64,000 nucleotides of DNA. It comes from Verpa conica (lineage: Eukaryota > Ascomycota > Pezizomycetes > Pezizales > Morchellaceae). Made by a program: the position numbers and the translations under genes. The first letter of the stretch is position 1. Every line of letters begins with the position of its first letter. The DNA lies in contig JAUFSD010000020.1 of NCBI GenBank assembly GCA_033030425.1, forward strand, positions 1,178,001 to 1,242,000, in the 5' to 3' direction. The notes under the pieces were generated by a model. That model did no database searches. It had not been told where the DNA came from and was given only the letters and a program-made list of their open reading frames with translations. Shown in pieces: positions 46,217-57,764 of the stretch.

Positions 46217-46300
46217 TATAAATACCCCTCCTCCCCCCCTTCCTCTTATTCCTTTCCTTGGGGTCTCCCAAGACTACCAAACCCTCCCCCACTCCCTCTC
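46217..46300 (+). promoter_or_regulatory. Core-promoter-like site (TATA box and pyrimidine tract) without an obvious gene
   Basis: TATAAATA at 46217-46224 is preceded by GGCCAATTA (an inverted CCAAT context) and followed by about 75 bp of C/T-rich sequence. That is a common layout around transcription starts of strongly expressed fungal genes. The sequence downstream is hairpin and repeat C rather than a gene, so it may belong to an unrecognised element or non-coding transcript. Confidence 0.35.
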
Positions 46301-46308
46301 ACTATCTT

Positions 46309-46344
46309 GGTTACTGGAAGCGATTCAGTTCGCTTCTGGTAACC
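46309..46344. other. Inverted repeat/hairpin (15-bp arms)
   Basis: GGTTACTGGAAGCGA and TCGCTTCTGGTAACC are inverted copies with two mismatches and a 6-nt loop. It lies at the border between the pyrimidine tract and dispersed repeat C. Confidence 0.6.
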
Positions 46345-47330
46345 GGGGTCTGAGAGAAGTGTCTTTTTTGTATTGTACAAAAAAGTTTGGGGAAAGGGCA
46401 TCTACGGTTGGAGCAATCCATGTTTGTCTAACCGCATTGGGTTAGATTGTGTAGATCATTACCTTCTTTGTAGTTAAGTCTCTTGCGTGAATGGATAAGT
46501 CAGCTATGTTGTAATCACCGGGTATCACTCGGTATACTTCCCCGCACTATCCCATGAATGAATGAACCAATCATAAATACATGGAGCCCCGCACTATCCC
46601 ATACTTGCTGGAGTAGAATCAGCTGTCCTCCAAAGAACCAACCTCAATGTTACCGGTAGTATGTAAGATTGTTTTAATAGAAACCTTGATGTCTCTCTAT
46701 TATTTACCGGTGATTTCTCAGTAGAAAGATCCGGCGTGCATCAGCGCTAATCTATATACATGTGGCAAGGTACTTACTACTAAAAAAGGATTTATCGAGC
46801 TTTATTAGATGGAGTTATCTTCTATCCCGCTATACTGTGTTGCGTCTACCATAGCGCTTGGAATTAATGAGAGGAACAAAGAAAGCTTACACTATATTAC
46901 CCACTCCCCGGAGCTATAGCAAAAGAGCCAGTTATTAAAGAGCGCGAGCGGTAACTCATATATGTTACTAACAGTGACACCACCGATGAAGGTATCACCG
47001 GATTTATTGGGACGCACTGGAGGTAGTTGGGGTATCGGTAAAAAACCATCTACGGTGCATTTCGTCACTTACCCAAACTACACGTGTCGACCTCCCACAA
47101 CAGGTAAACCCACAAGTCTATCTCGATGCGTACCCGACGGTTCCTCGGATTAAATACCTACGGTTTAGGATTCCCAGTGGTTTACTGCTTCAAAGGTTCA
47201 ACTAGTTCAGGTGAAACCAAAGTGTCCTAGATGACGTCATTGGCACTGAGATCCGATGCAGAGCCTCAAAGCTTACTGTTGAGCCGCACTCCTTGGCAAG
47301 GACATGATCCTAGTCTAAGTACCAGCCGCC
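46330..47330. repeat. Dispersed repeat C, copy 2
   Basis: Diverged copy of 29085-30010 in the same orientation. Together the two copies flank the RING-family cluster on the right side of gene A and of gene D. Confidence 0.7.
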
Positions 47331-47959
47331 AGCCATATAGCTATACAAAGAACAGAAGTACCTGCAGAGAAACGAAGTTTCGGTAGTACGTTTAGAAGGT
47401 TATATGACACGCCTTGCCTTTATTCACCTACTATGTGAAGTTCAGTGTGAAGTGAAGAAGATGATTCTATTAAACCGAGTGGGAAATCTGTCCCCTATTT
47501 ATACAATATTCCTGTTACACAAATATTATGAGTCGTTCTTGCCAGAATGCTCTTCCTTGTTCTGTAAACTACCACAACGTTCTAGACAATTCCATTGTCT
47601 TTAATACATGACTAATACACGACAAATGTACATTTAACACTATGTAGCTAGGTTATCGCGGACTCGCCTAAAATCTACCGCCGGATATAGGTCAAGCTAC
47701 ATAGCTTATCGTGTCTTGGTATACATATTTCTTCTACTTCGGTCTCAGCTAAGAATGTATCTACTGTACTTGGATATATTTCTATTATTGCTACTAAACA
47801 CATGTAACCCTAGAGATTGCAACCTCAATTTGAATACTCAATGAGAATCCAAGTATATCCCAGCCGATGTTATAATGAATGATACTATGCCGGAAAAACA
47901 GAGTATGCATAGCAAGGTACATAAAGTATGATTTGTCTAAAGATGTGTCTCTTATATAA

Positions 47960-49938
47960 TCACATCGGACTCTCCCAAGACGAAAACCAACTTGCCGGCT
48001 TGAAAGCCGTAGTCCATCTAGACACCCTACTATCCCACGAGTCATCTACACTTGGATTGCCGTGCACAAGTTCAACTTCTATCTTTGTCGTATTATTCTG
48101 GAATAAGAATCGCTGACCAGGGGGCGCTACGTACGGGTTGAAGAAGGGTCTCATAACCGCACCGGCTTCCACAATTGAGGGGGGTTCCTGGAGCTCACGA
48201 ATGACGTAGTACTGCCAGTATGTTGCTTCGAGCCAAAATGGGTTCATCCCGCGGGAGGAAATATATACTTGAGTGAGTTTGCTGTGGCTCCTCCAGGGTG
48301 TTGGGTGGTATGTTGTAGAGGCGGAGAGGATATAGTAGAGTGCGTGTTCGATTTCTGAGAGCTGACTCGGTGGGGAAGTGACCTCCCCAGGATAATACCA
48401 TGGTTTCGAGAGCGGGATGAGCGTTTCGGTTCCGGGGAGGGTATAGGTGGCCAAGACAGAGGAGGCGAGATCAAGGGAGAGATTTGTGAGGTGGTGAAGA
48501 TGGGGGAGAATTTTCGATATGGGTATCTGTATGATTTTTAGTTCTTGTATATGAAGGCTGGAATAAGTAGCATGAAAGAGGGCACTTGAACATACAAACT
48601 CATCTAAATTAATATTAACTCTCAAATCCTCTAACCCTGAGCATTCATTTATAAGTTTGTTCATCTCTCGCGTTCCAAAAGCGGTTCCATTGCATCTATC
48701 ATTCCAAACGCCATATCCAGTGAATAAACTTAGTGCCTTCAACGTCTTACCGTGTTTTCCCACCGCCTCGACTATCTGTTCCGCTGGCTTTCCCAGTGGT
48801 TCTGGATCTGGACTTCTACTGTATGCGATATGGATCTCAGTCAAACCTCTACAGAGATCTATAATCGCCACTGCCTGACTCGGGACCAGTACAGCGCTAA
48901 GCTTCTCCAGTGCCGGTAGCCCACCACCTTTCAATAGCGCCTGGGAGAGGCCATGAAATAGACTATGGCTCACAAACTGTAGTGTCTTCAGCATAGTGAA
49001 ATCAATAACTTTTTGTAGCGCCTCAATAACGTAAACCGCTGACCCGCCTGGTAGGTTTGCCCCTGAAATCGGCCATTGAGGCCAGAGCACCGATGTTAAA
49101 CGGCAAGGACCACTCCAACCGAGTCGGAGATGTTTGAGCTTTGGTAAGGACTCCACCCCCTGTAAGATAGCCGTGACGTAGGCGTTGTTCTCGGTTGGTA
49201 CACTGTTGACAAAACTCAATTGCAAGGTCTCCAAACTGTCTCTCGACAAGTAGAAGTTCTGGATATTCCCACTAGCTCTCTTGCTGCCACAGTCAAAGAC
49301 TATGAAAGATTTCAAGCGAACATTCTGCGGTAATCCTGGCGAGCAAAGGGGACTACTGGAGATGCAAGATACATGGGTTAGCTTTGGGAAGCTTGCGAGG
49401 GTTCCCACTAGTCGAGAGCTGCCCCCTGATGGCTCCCATACAACACTTTTTAGGTTCTGCATTCCAGAAACTGCTTCTTCGAGGTACCTCCATGTGGTAA
49501 TTTCCTCGCGCGGACCAGGAGAGCTGAGGCTGAGGATGCTTAGGTGGTGTACCCATAACGGGTTGGTAATTCGTTCATTATTTTGAAGGGGGGTGATTTC
49601 GAGTTCTTCATCTGTTATGGCTTCAGACGATAGTTGGAGGCGCTGTGAGAGTGAGAGGAGAGGGAGGAGGTTCCTGATAAGCGGGGAGATTTTGAGGTCT
49701 ACGTAGACTATGATTTCGCGGTAGAGGAAGGGCGCAGCGAGGTCATAGAAATCATGAGATACGAGGCAGAAGGTAGCAAGGAGGGCTTTGTTGTACGTGT
49801 GTTGGTTTAGGACATAGAGACTGGTGGAGCGAAGACTAGCCTGTAGAGGACATTAGTATTATAAATGTAGGAGTGAGAGGGCGAACATACAGCCTTGATT
49901 ATCTCTACAAGGATTTCTGTAGGCAGGGTAGGTAGCAT
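47960..49938 (-). CDS. F-box protein with leucine-rich C-terminal region
   Basis: Exons 49938-49891 and 49840-47960 join through a 50-nt intron (GTATGT donor, CTACAG acceptor) to give about 642 residues. The N-terminus MLPTLPTEILVEIIKA, continuing after the intron with LATFCLVSHDFYDLAAPFLYR, is the F-box signature (LP.EIL..I......L...CLVS..F...A.P.LY). The remainder has irregular leucine-rich segments (SLPKLKHLRLGWSG, KTLKALSLF). F-box proteins link substrates to the SCF ubiquitin ligase through Skp1, and the leucine-rich part would bind the substrate, which is unknown. An in-frame ATG at 50022 would add 28 residues; the nearer ATG is preferred because the F-box then begins at residue 3. Confidence 0.8.
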
Positions 49939-51787
49939 TGTGTTGTTAGATTTGTAGTGGGTGGAGTTCCAATGTGGAGATAGCTCTGTATATGACATCA
50001 AGCCTCTTGGGGGGTCTGGCATCTACTCCTTTAACTACAGCACAACCAATACTATTGATGTGGAGAGAGTTCAAGGGGAAAAGCAGACAGAGAAGGAAGG
50101 AGAGAGGAGACAGAGGGAAAGAAGAAGAAGACAGAGATGGAGAAGATGAGAGGGGATGGGGAGATATGTAGGAGGAGGAGCCAAGCAGTGAGCAGACAAG
50201 CGTGGTTATTTTTATTTTTACTTCTATCGGGAGGATTAAATGACCCTGGGCTAAGCCCTTACTGTGTCACACTTATGCCCCATCATAAGCAGTCCCCACC
50301 CCGTGTCGGGGAAGATTACCAAATCAAAAGTCATCGGTGGGGCCCCTGCTGAACTATTTGAGCCCCCTATATTAGATACATAAGAATTGCTACCCTAAGG
50401 TCTCTTCTCCTGACTTATGTGTATGGCAATGTAGATAATCCTCCAAATGCGTCCCATAACCACTGGTCCTGACCACCTCACCTACCTCTATACCCGTAAT
50501 ACTTGTTTATAAACTACTCTAGAGGCCTGATCTTGGTCACTGATGGGCAGTAACATTCACAACTGGTTACACAGTGAAGGCTACCTGTCGCGGCGGAAAT
50601 GTACTCAGTTATTCAGAGTAATCATGTGTCACCCGGACATCGGCACCGCCACACTCTTTCGTGGTGGTCTACTCTCACTATAGCTCTACCGAGACATTCT
50701 AGTCTCGATGGTAGAGGGTCCGCTGGGTGCTCCTATCGTTATAGTAATCAGTACATGTCGTTCAAGAATAGTAGCTATCGACGCATGTAAGAATCTCAGG
50801 ATAGGCTGGTATTTTTCTGACTACTAACGTAGTTGATTTAGGATTGCCTGTACTAATTGAGCCATGATTTATCACCTACCCATATGGAGGACACTGGTAT
50901 CCTTCCAACAGGTAACCCATTCAGGGGATGCCTACCTGTCCGCTCCCAGGCTGGCCCGCTCAGGGGACGTCCCCCCGATAGGCAGGCCCCCCCAACTGGC
51001 CAGAACATATTTATATTGTTTAAATGAAACTCTAGTGTTCCTGGGTAGGCCGGAGAGTTTCTAAACGGGCCGGCCCTGGTACAGTATATGATTCTGTTCG
51101 CTGATGGGATTTGTTCAGAGGCGCTTGGCAGCCCGGGTGGTCACGGTGACATATGCGGTACGACCGGTACCAAAATCACTATATCAAATTGGGCAGCAGT
51201 CGTTTTGACACTTTTTTATCTCGATGTTAGGCTAGTTAGGCTGGGCCGGTAAATCACCATAGCCTTATAGCTTGCATATCTATTGAGGAAAATCGAACGA
51301 AAAAAGAATATATATATCAAAGACGAGTTTTTTGATCCCGGTAATGCTTATTCTTGAGTTTGACCTGGAATGGTCGGAAGAGCTCAAACTATGTTTTGGG
51401 TGCTTAAATATAAGAAAATATAGGGTATGCTCTCGACTTGCCGTAGCCTCGATTGTAACCATGTCCCTCGTGCTAGTATTCTCATCTACTCCATGGTAGT
51501 TACTCCCACAAGCTACAGATTTTCGATAACACGACATAACCCAGAAGCCCCTTTACTTTTTAATACCCCACTATTACACCCGCAGCAAAGAAACGTATAA
51601 CACTATAAAATATAAGCCGAAAACCAGGTAATAACCCAAAAGATAATCAGAAAACACCTATTCTATAAAGATACGGCTATAATACAATCAGACCAGATGA
51701 TATATGGATGGAAGCCTCAATAAGAATAAAACATACACATACCTTAACAAGAGACGCCTACGGTAGTATGACCAAGAGACTTCGACC
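49939..51787. other. Intergenic, no supported gene
   Basis: Purine-rich stretch at 50060-50170 (GGAGAGAGGAGACAGAGGG type), then ordinary AT-rich sequence. 50900-51070 has repeated GGCC/GGGCCGG blocks (AGGCTGGCCCGCTCAGGGG, GGTAGGCCGG). No gene or clear mobile element. Confidence 0.5.
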
Positions 51788-54700
51788 TCATGCCCCAGTA
51801 TGGATGAAACACGCCCATAGAAGCGGCTGCCTCCAGTTCTCATCTCGAAGTCTTTTTACAGCTTTGTGAAAAGCCACGCTGACCTCCCGGTGCCCGCCGT
51901 CACTACCAGTACGCTCGATATCGAAAAGTAGTCGATAAAAGTCGCAAGAAATCTGCAGAGAGGCTCTATCGTCGGATTGCCATAAAGTTGCAAGCACATG
52001 GGCAAAGCCAGAAAGCTGGAAGGCACTCGAGATATGTATTGATTGATCTGACAGATGGTGTACATCAATCCTAGCTGTCGAGCAAGCGGAGAGAAAGGCT
52101 ATCTGTGCAGTTTTGAGATTTGTACTCGATATTGCTTCAACAGTCAATTTATCTACCATTGGTGTGTCAAGCTCCGAGCTACGGGCTTTACAGAGGAGGA
52201 GGTGGCTATCCAATGAGTTTTTGGCGCTAGATACACCGTGACATGTAAAATGGACAGCATCGCAGGAGGTGAGCTTTTCAACAACTTCAGTAGCACTCGG
52301 GCTGACTAGAGTCTCGGTTGTAGTCCCTGTCTTCACCAGAGAGCTGATTACCTTAACCTCCTCATCTGCACTTTTCAGAGGGTTGTGGTTAGGTGTTTCA
52401 GGCATGGCAACTAGGAGTAGTTTAGAGGTACTATTGAGTAATCGAACCTCTTTCTCTCGTGCATATGAGAGTGATTTGATTGTTGGTGTGTATGATGAGA
52501 TGGCTCGACAAAGAGTGTTTCGACTTGACCCAGGAGAATGGTCGCCGGCTGCGTGAAAAGGCGCCATAGCTAGTATGCTCACACCAATCCACCAGACTCG
52601 AGGTAGCCTGGAATCATCATCTGCGGGTAGAAGTTGTAATTCCTCAAAGATTGGCTCTACAGCCACATCCCACAACCAGAGAAGTAACTCCTCTGTCCCG
52701 GTGTTCCTTGACGGATATGTGCGGATCTTACCTCTCGTAAGCTTCAGGCTTAGCTGTGCCATCTGCTTGCAGGCCTCGTGAAACTCTAGCTTTGGTAGTG
52801 GCAGAGCTTTGATAGCGGAATATGTGACAAGTATAGCGTCGCTTCGAAGACTGTTGCAGTTGACAATGATTATTGGACCTTGACTTGCGATCTTCATTAG
52901 GTCTTCTGGCGGGGGTGGCTGTAGAAATCCCTCAAAGCCAGCCAAGCTTCGTATAGTGGTTAATGAATTCTCGAACTCTTGTATATCCTTCTGCCTTTGG
53001 TGGCTAGGATCCCAGTTAAGATACCTCTTGTGATCTACGAAAGAGCTGACGTCATAAGACCTTTTATAGTCAATGGGGGAATCTAGCCTGGTACGGATGA
53101 TGTTGAACCGATTGTGAATATCTGGGTGCTGCTTCTCGAGCTCTGGGTAGCTACTCCTGTAGTCAATCACAAGGCCTGTAGTAATTCCTCGACCTAGTTC
53201 AAGTAGCCTGAGGGCATCAGACGCTCCTGCTCCTGCCTGGAGGGTCATAGACGCAGCGGCTGATGGGAGTGCACTGAAGATACCTAGTTGATGGTGCTGA
53301 TCATCTCGGGCCAAACGTCGCGGGCTTAGTTGTGGTAGTAATCTGACCATATCCTCGTAAAGAGTAGAAGACTCCTGGAATTTCCCAAGAGCCTGATATA
53401 TTTTGGCGGCAGTGTAGCCTGTGGTCACTCGCTGGCGTGGTGGCAACAATTTCGAATCCCAGGCTTTGAGGTTGATATAAAGGGCGTAATGAATGCTTTC
53501 GGCGGTAAAGGGCTCTCTTAACACTAGTAAAGAGCCATATATGTGTAAAGCGGTATCGTAAAGGAAATTGTCAGGAGAAAGCCTTTCTACCACTACTTCA
53601 ACCAGTTGGATAGCCTTTTCGAGATCCTGAGACTCCCCCATGTTCTTAAATTTATCCATGAGAGCGTCGGCAAAGTTGAGTATTACCACAGTCGAAAGAT
53701 AGAGATCAGCTGGTATTGATTCATATGCCTGTTTGATCCGTTCAATAGCCTCCCTGCGGTCATCTAATGACCCTGTCCGGCGGTATCTAGTAATAAGGTG
53801 GCCGCTCAAGTTGTTTAATTTATCTGCTTTATATGGGTCATCCTCCGGTGTGGCATCAATTGCGCTCCTGCAGCATTCGATTGCCTTCTCAATGTCTCTC
53901 AAATCCCCGAGCCTCTCACACCTATCTCTCAGGAAGTTGCTTAAGTTGCTCAACAAGGATGCCCAATTAGGATCGTTCTCAGGTATTGCTTTGACTGCCT
54001 GCTCGCCCAATTCAATAGCTTTCTCAAGGTCCTTGAGCGCTCCGATATGGCGATATCTACGATGGAGATGAGTGCTCAGGTTTCCTAGTCTACTTGGTCG
54101 GTAAGGGTTGTTTTCTGGTGTTGCCTTTACCGCCTGTATCATTCGGTCAATGGCCTCCTCGAGGTCATTGAAATCTCCTAGCCGTTCAAATCTTTCACCC
54201 ATCTTGCAGCCCAGGTTGTTGATCCTACTAGCCCAGTCGGAATGAGTTTCTGGTGTTGCTTCAACAGCTTGCCGCTCTAGTTTGATTGCAATTTCAAGGT
54301 CACTAACAGCCCCCAACCGACTATACCTGAGTGAAAGGCAGTTGGCAAGGTTGTCCAACCTACCCGCCTGATAAGGGTCACTAGGGGGTGTTGCTTCAAT
54401 TGCCTGTTCACTGTACTGAATTGCTCTTTCAAGGTCGACGGGGTCTCCCAACCGCTGGTATCTATCGCTAAGGCGGTAACCCAGATTACTCAACCGAGAT
54501 GCCATATCAGGATGAGACCCTGATGTTATCTCCACCGCCTGCTCGTTTAGTTTAATGGCTTTCTCGAGGTCCTGTAGTGATCCCAGGCCCTGGTACCTGT
54601 ACGCAAGGTAATTACCTAGGTTGTTTAATCTTACGGCAAGTTGGGAGTGTCCTGCTGGCGTTTCCTTCACTGCTTGGTGGGTCATTTCAATCGCTTCCTC

Positions 54701-55627
54701 AAGATCTTCCAATGACCCTGATCGCTTGTACCTTTCGCCAAGGTGACCGCCCAAATGGGTCATTATGGTACATCGATGGGGATAACTTGCTGGAGCTACC
54801 GCAAGCGCTTCTTTGGTAATCGTGATGGCCTCCTCAAGGTCTCCCATAGATCCCAATCGCACAAACCTATTGCTAAGGGAGAGGCTCAGATTGCTGAGGA
54901 TGATTGGTCGATCAGGATTATTGATGGAAATTGCCGCCACTGCTTCCTGTCCTAGTTCGATGGACTTTCTAAGATCTTCTAAATCCCCAAATCGCTGATA
55001 TCTATTTCTAAAATAGTTTCCCAAGTTGCCCAGTATGGCTGGCCGGTCAGGATCGTTTATTTGAACTGCCTCTATTGCCTTCTTTACGTATTCAATGGCC
55101 AACTCTAGGTCCTCTAATCTGCCTAACCGACCATACCTACAGTCTAAGAAACCCCCCAATGTGTTCAGCATCCCTGGCCGGGCAGGGTGGTCTGTAGGCA
55201 TTGTTGATATTGCCTGCTTAGCTGAGGTTATGGCACCGTCTACGTCCTCCACTTCAGAGTAACTCTCATGTCTCAATATCCAACTATACTCGTGTAACTC
55301 ATCTTTCATATCGTCGGGTGCGGTTGGGGTTTTTTCTCGCTCGTTGGGGTCCATATCCGGCTTAGTTTTGTTAGAGGAGCTTATCACCTCTGACCTTAGT
55401 TGCTTCATTTGCAGCAAGAGGGGTTCCAGTCCAGAGATATTAATGGAGGTGCTTTCAGCCAGTGTCTCGGCTAGGGTGATGGCCTTATCGATAATGCTGG
55501 CTTCACGAGTTGCCAAGAACTGATTATATAAAACGCCAACCTGTGCAAGAACCTCCAATACATCCGCCAAAATATCGTCTCCCGGGTCCGTCGGGGGCAC
55601 TCCGCTGCTACTTGCTGGCTGTTCCAT
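51788..55627 (-). CDS. TPR-CHAT protease
   Basis: Single uninterrupted frame of 1,279 residues. After a helical leader there are about ten repeats of roughly 52 residues (about 120-640) with the pattern RY.R.G.L.DLE.AIE...QAV.ATP...P..A..L.NLG, a tetratricopeptide array. A linker of about 300 residues leads to a CHAT domain (about 1000-1279). This caspase/separase-related peptidase domain has its catalytic His in AVHFTCHG (about 1129) and Cys in FLSACSTA (about 1180); both are present, so activity is plausible. In bacteria and fungi TPR-CHAT proteins act in immunity and cell death by cutting a partner protein. The next gene on the same strand, 2.1 kb away, is a small protein with a possible gasdermin-like layout. 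Fungal members often vary in TPR number; the units here are similar but not identical. No intron is visible. Confidence 0.9.
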   Translation of the reverse strand: MEQPASSSGVPPTDPGDDILADVLEVLAQVGVLYNQFLATREASIIDKAITLAETLAESTSINISGLEPLLLQMKQLRSEVISSSNKTKPDMDPNEREKTPTAPDDMKDELHEYSWILRHESYSEVEDVDGAITSAKQAISTMPTDHPARPGMLNTLGGFLDCRYGRLGRLEDLELAIEYVKKAIEAVQINDPDRPAILGNLGNYFRNRYQRFGDLEDLRKSIELGQEAVAAISINNPDRPIILSNLSLSLSNRFVRLGSMGDLEEAITITKEALAVAPASYPHRCTIMTHLGGHLGERYKRSGSLEDLEEAIEMTHQAVKETPAGHSQLAVRLNNLGNYLAYRYQGLGSLQDLEKAIKLNEQAVEITSGSHPDMASRLSNLGYRLSDRYQRLGDPVDLERAIQYSEQAIEATPPSDPYQAGRLDNLANCLSLRYSRLGAVSDLEIAIKLERQAVEATPETHSDWASRINNLGCKMGERFERLGDFNDLEEAIDRMIQAVKATPENNPYRPSRLGNLSTHLHRRYRHIGALKDLEKAIELGEQAVKAIPENDPNWASLLSNLSNFLRDRCERLGDLRDIEKAIECCRSAIDATPEDDPYKADKLNNLSGHLITRYRRTGSLDDRREAIERIKQAYESIPADLYLSTVVILNFADALMDKFKNMGESQDLEKAIQLVEVVVERLSPDNFLYDTALHIYGSLLVLREPFTAESIHYALYINLKAWDSKLLPPRQRVTTGYTAAKIYQALGKFQESSTLYEDMVRLLPQLSPRRLARDDQHHQLGIFSALPSAAASMTLQAGAGASDALRLLELGRGITTGLVIDYRSSYPELEKQHPDIHNRFNIIRTRLDSPIDYKRSYDVSSFVDHKRYLNWDPSHQRQKDIQEFENSLTTIRSLAGFEGFLQPPPPEDLMKIASQGPIIIVNCNSLRSDAILVTYSAIKALPLPKLEFHEACKQMAQLSLKLTRGKIRTYPSRNTGTEELLLWLWDVAVEPIFEELQLLPADDDSRLPRVWWIGVSILAMAPFHAAGDHSPGSSRNTLCRAISSYTPTIKSLSYAREKEVRLLNSTSKLLLVAMPETPNHNPLKSADEEVKVISSLVKTGTTTETLVSPSATEVVEKLTSCDAVHFTCHGVSSAKNSLDSHLLLCKARSSELDTPMVDKLTVEAISSTNLKTAQIAFLSACSTARIDVHHLSDQSIHISSAFQLSGFAHVLATLWQSDDRASLQISCDFYRLLFDIERTGSDGGHREVSVAFHKAVKRLRDENWRQPLLWACFIHTGA

Positions 55628-57764
55628 CTCCTTTGAAATGTATTAGCTTATAACAACTTGCTTATGACACTAAAACCTAGGCTATATACCATCTTCAAGC
55701 TTAATGGGTTAAGAACTATATTTGGGTCTTCGGGGTTTGGCCTTGTGTATCGTGGGATGGGTAGCTGAAGCTGAGGTGTTTACTTCTGTAGTATTCTCGT
55801 GTGCTTTATCTTCTTTAGTCGTTAGAGGGGATATATAGTTGCTAATCGAAGGCAGAACTAGGGTGGGTTGTTACAGTAAATAGCAGCAATTTTTATCAGA
55901 GTAGAACCAACAGGGTCAGCGCCCACCATCAGACTGTGGTGGTTTTCTTGCCACACCAGTTAGTCCGATCGATATGGTAAGAAATGTAGTTATGAAAGCC
56001 TCCTCTAAAGTGTTACCGGTGTGGCCTACGAGGTGGCCTTGGGCAGCCTCATTACAGGATACAGGCCCGCATCATGCATGGGTACCCTACAAAGGCAAAG
56101 ATTAGTTTGATCCATAGTATTGGAACCTGATATCATATTTTCCATTTACCTCGTAATTGAGACAAGATGTTACCAGAAGGGCGGTGCTGTGCTAACAGGG
56201 TAACCTTTGCTGCTGCTGCCTAGCTCGTGGATCGCTCAAGTTGGACTAGTGGAATTATCAATACGACTATTCAAGTTTTACTGGATGCCTTGTATCTTGC
56301 ATTCCAGGTTTTTCCTCCATATTCCAGTTATTGACAAGGGGAAACATGAATGCATATGAATCTTCCTCACCCCGTCGATTTATGTTAGGGTGGTTTCTTC
56401 CATCAAATAGATCAAAGGTTATGGCGAAATAGTAAGTAGAATGACTCTAGTATTGAAGTACCATACTCAATCAGCCATTCCCTGGGAGGTTGAATTACCG
56501 AGATCAACGGTTGGGGGAAATAACACATGATATATTAATGGTGTTTTAAGATTCTCGCTTACTGACGAATCTACCAAGTGAGGTATCATATTTCACAAAA
56601 GTAGGTTCAGGCTTACAAATGGGCGCTCAAAGTGAGTGGGAAAGGGACTTGGCAAGCTCCGCGGGGTTCAGGGGAGTCATTCCAGGCCACTTCCTCAATA
56701 CAATCGTAAGGCAACTATCTGGAAGCTGCAGATCAGAAAATATCACATGGTGTTCTTTTCCGGGTATGTACTCGAGTGTTAATTAATAATTGAGAATTGT
56801 CGCAACCTCGCAACACCAAGTCGCCTAGGATACAAAGTTAAAGATACATTCAAAGATAAATAATATTTATCTGGGGTATCTGCTGTAATTCTATCATATC
56901 TTTATTTCAGTGGTTTTGCCTTCTTAAGTACTATTTGCCAAATAATAGATCTATATCCGAAGAATGTTGTTACCATAAGTGCGGGGTCAGTGAGTTATGA
57001 CGAATTCTTGCATGGGTGAGCTTTCGAGCTACTAAATCACCACCTAATGCACACATGAAGAAGGCTCTTCCTATAGAGCAGGGATGGCCACCGGATCTCA
57101 GAACGGGCCGATTGCATCTAGAATCATGCGCTTGGCGTAGTATATATGGTATTTAGCGGTAGTCCGTCGTGTGGTCACGGATAGAGTACCTAGAAGCACA
57201 CAATGAGGCAGCTCTGTAGATGCCACATTTGTGAGGGCGTCATATCTCAAAGCAAAGCCTGATACCGGCGTAGTATCCTAATAGCCTGGAATCATTGTTG
57301 TCACCTAGGCTTTTGTGATGCTCACAAGCAGTGCCTTGAACGAGGTAGTCTGTCCGCACTAAGGTGAAGACTAGACGCCTTACAGTCTCTTCGTGTGCCA
57401 AGAGTTCACTAGGCTCAAGGTATGAGGACTAGGGACTGAATAGGGTGCCAGGATAGGTGGGTTAGGGTTTAACTTTTTTCTTAAGACGAATATCAGACTC
57501 TATTCATGGCTTTTACTATGGTTTGGCGTTAGGGTTGCCTCTGTTTATTTTAAATAATTTAGTCAGTAGGTGAACCAGTAGAAGAAATATTGTCATGTGT
57601 ATGGCATGGGACTTAAAAATTGATCACTTGAGAATTTGGAGGTAAAGATAGGGAATCAGTTACATCTGGCCACAAACGTCAACTCATCTTTAGTTTCCCA
57701 AACCTTCCCTAATAACATCCGATCCTCGATAGGACTCTACGAAGCTAACCCGATCCTGCAGTTT
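55628..57764. other. Intergenic between CHAT protease and its neighbour
   Basis: No supported gene. TTAGGG-type motifs occur near 57463 (GGGTTAGGGTTT) and 57528 (CGTTAGGGTTG), about 230-300 bp beyond the 3' end of the 57765-58586 gene. Confidence 0.5.

Larger units (their letters stand above)
45584..47959. other. Intergenic: promoter-like site and dispersed repeat C
   Basis: No supported gene. A G-run lies near 45830, a promoter-like sequence at 46217-46300, a hairpin at 46309-46344 and copy 2 of repeat C at 46330-47330. A frame over 45999-46445 has no family resemblance and overlaps the promoter-like and repeat sequence. Confidence 0.5.

Noticed and set aside
45999..46445. 148-codon plus-strand frame as a gene
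   Set aside because: It overlaps a TATA/pyrimidine promoter-like sequence, a hairpin and the start of a dispersed repeat; the Pro-rich part comes from the C/T tract.
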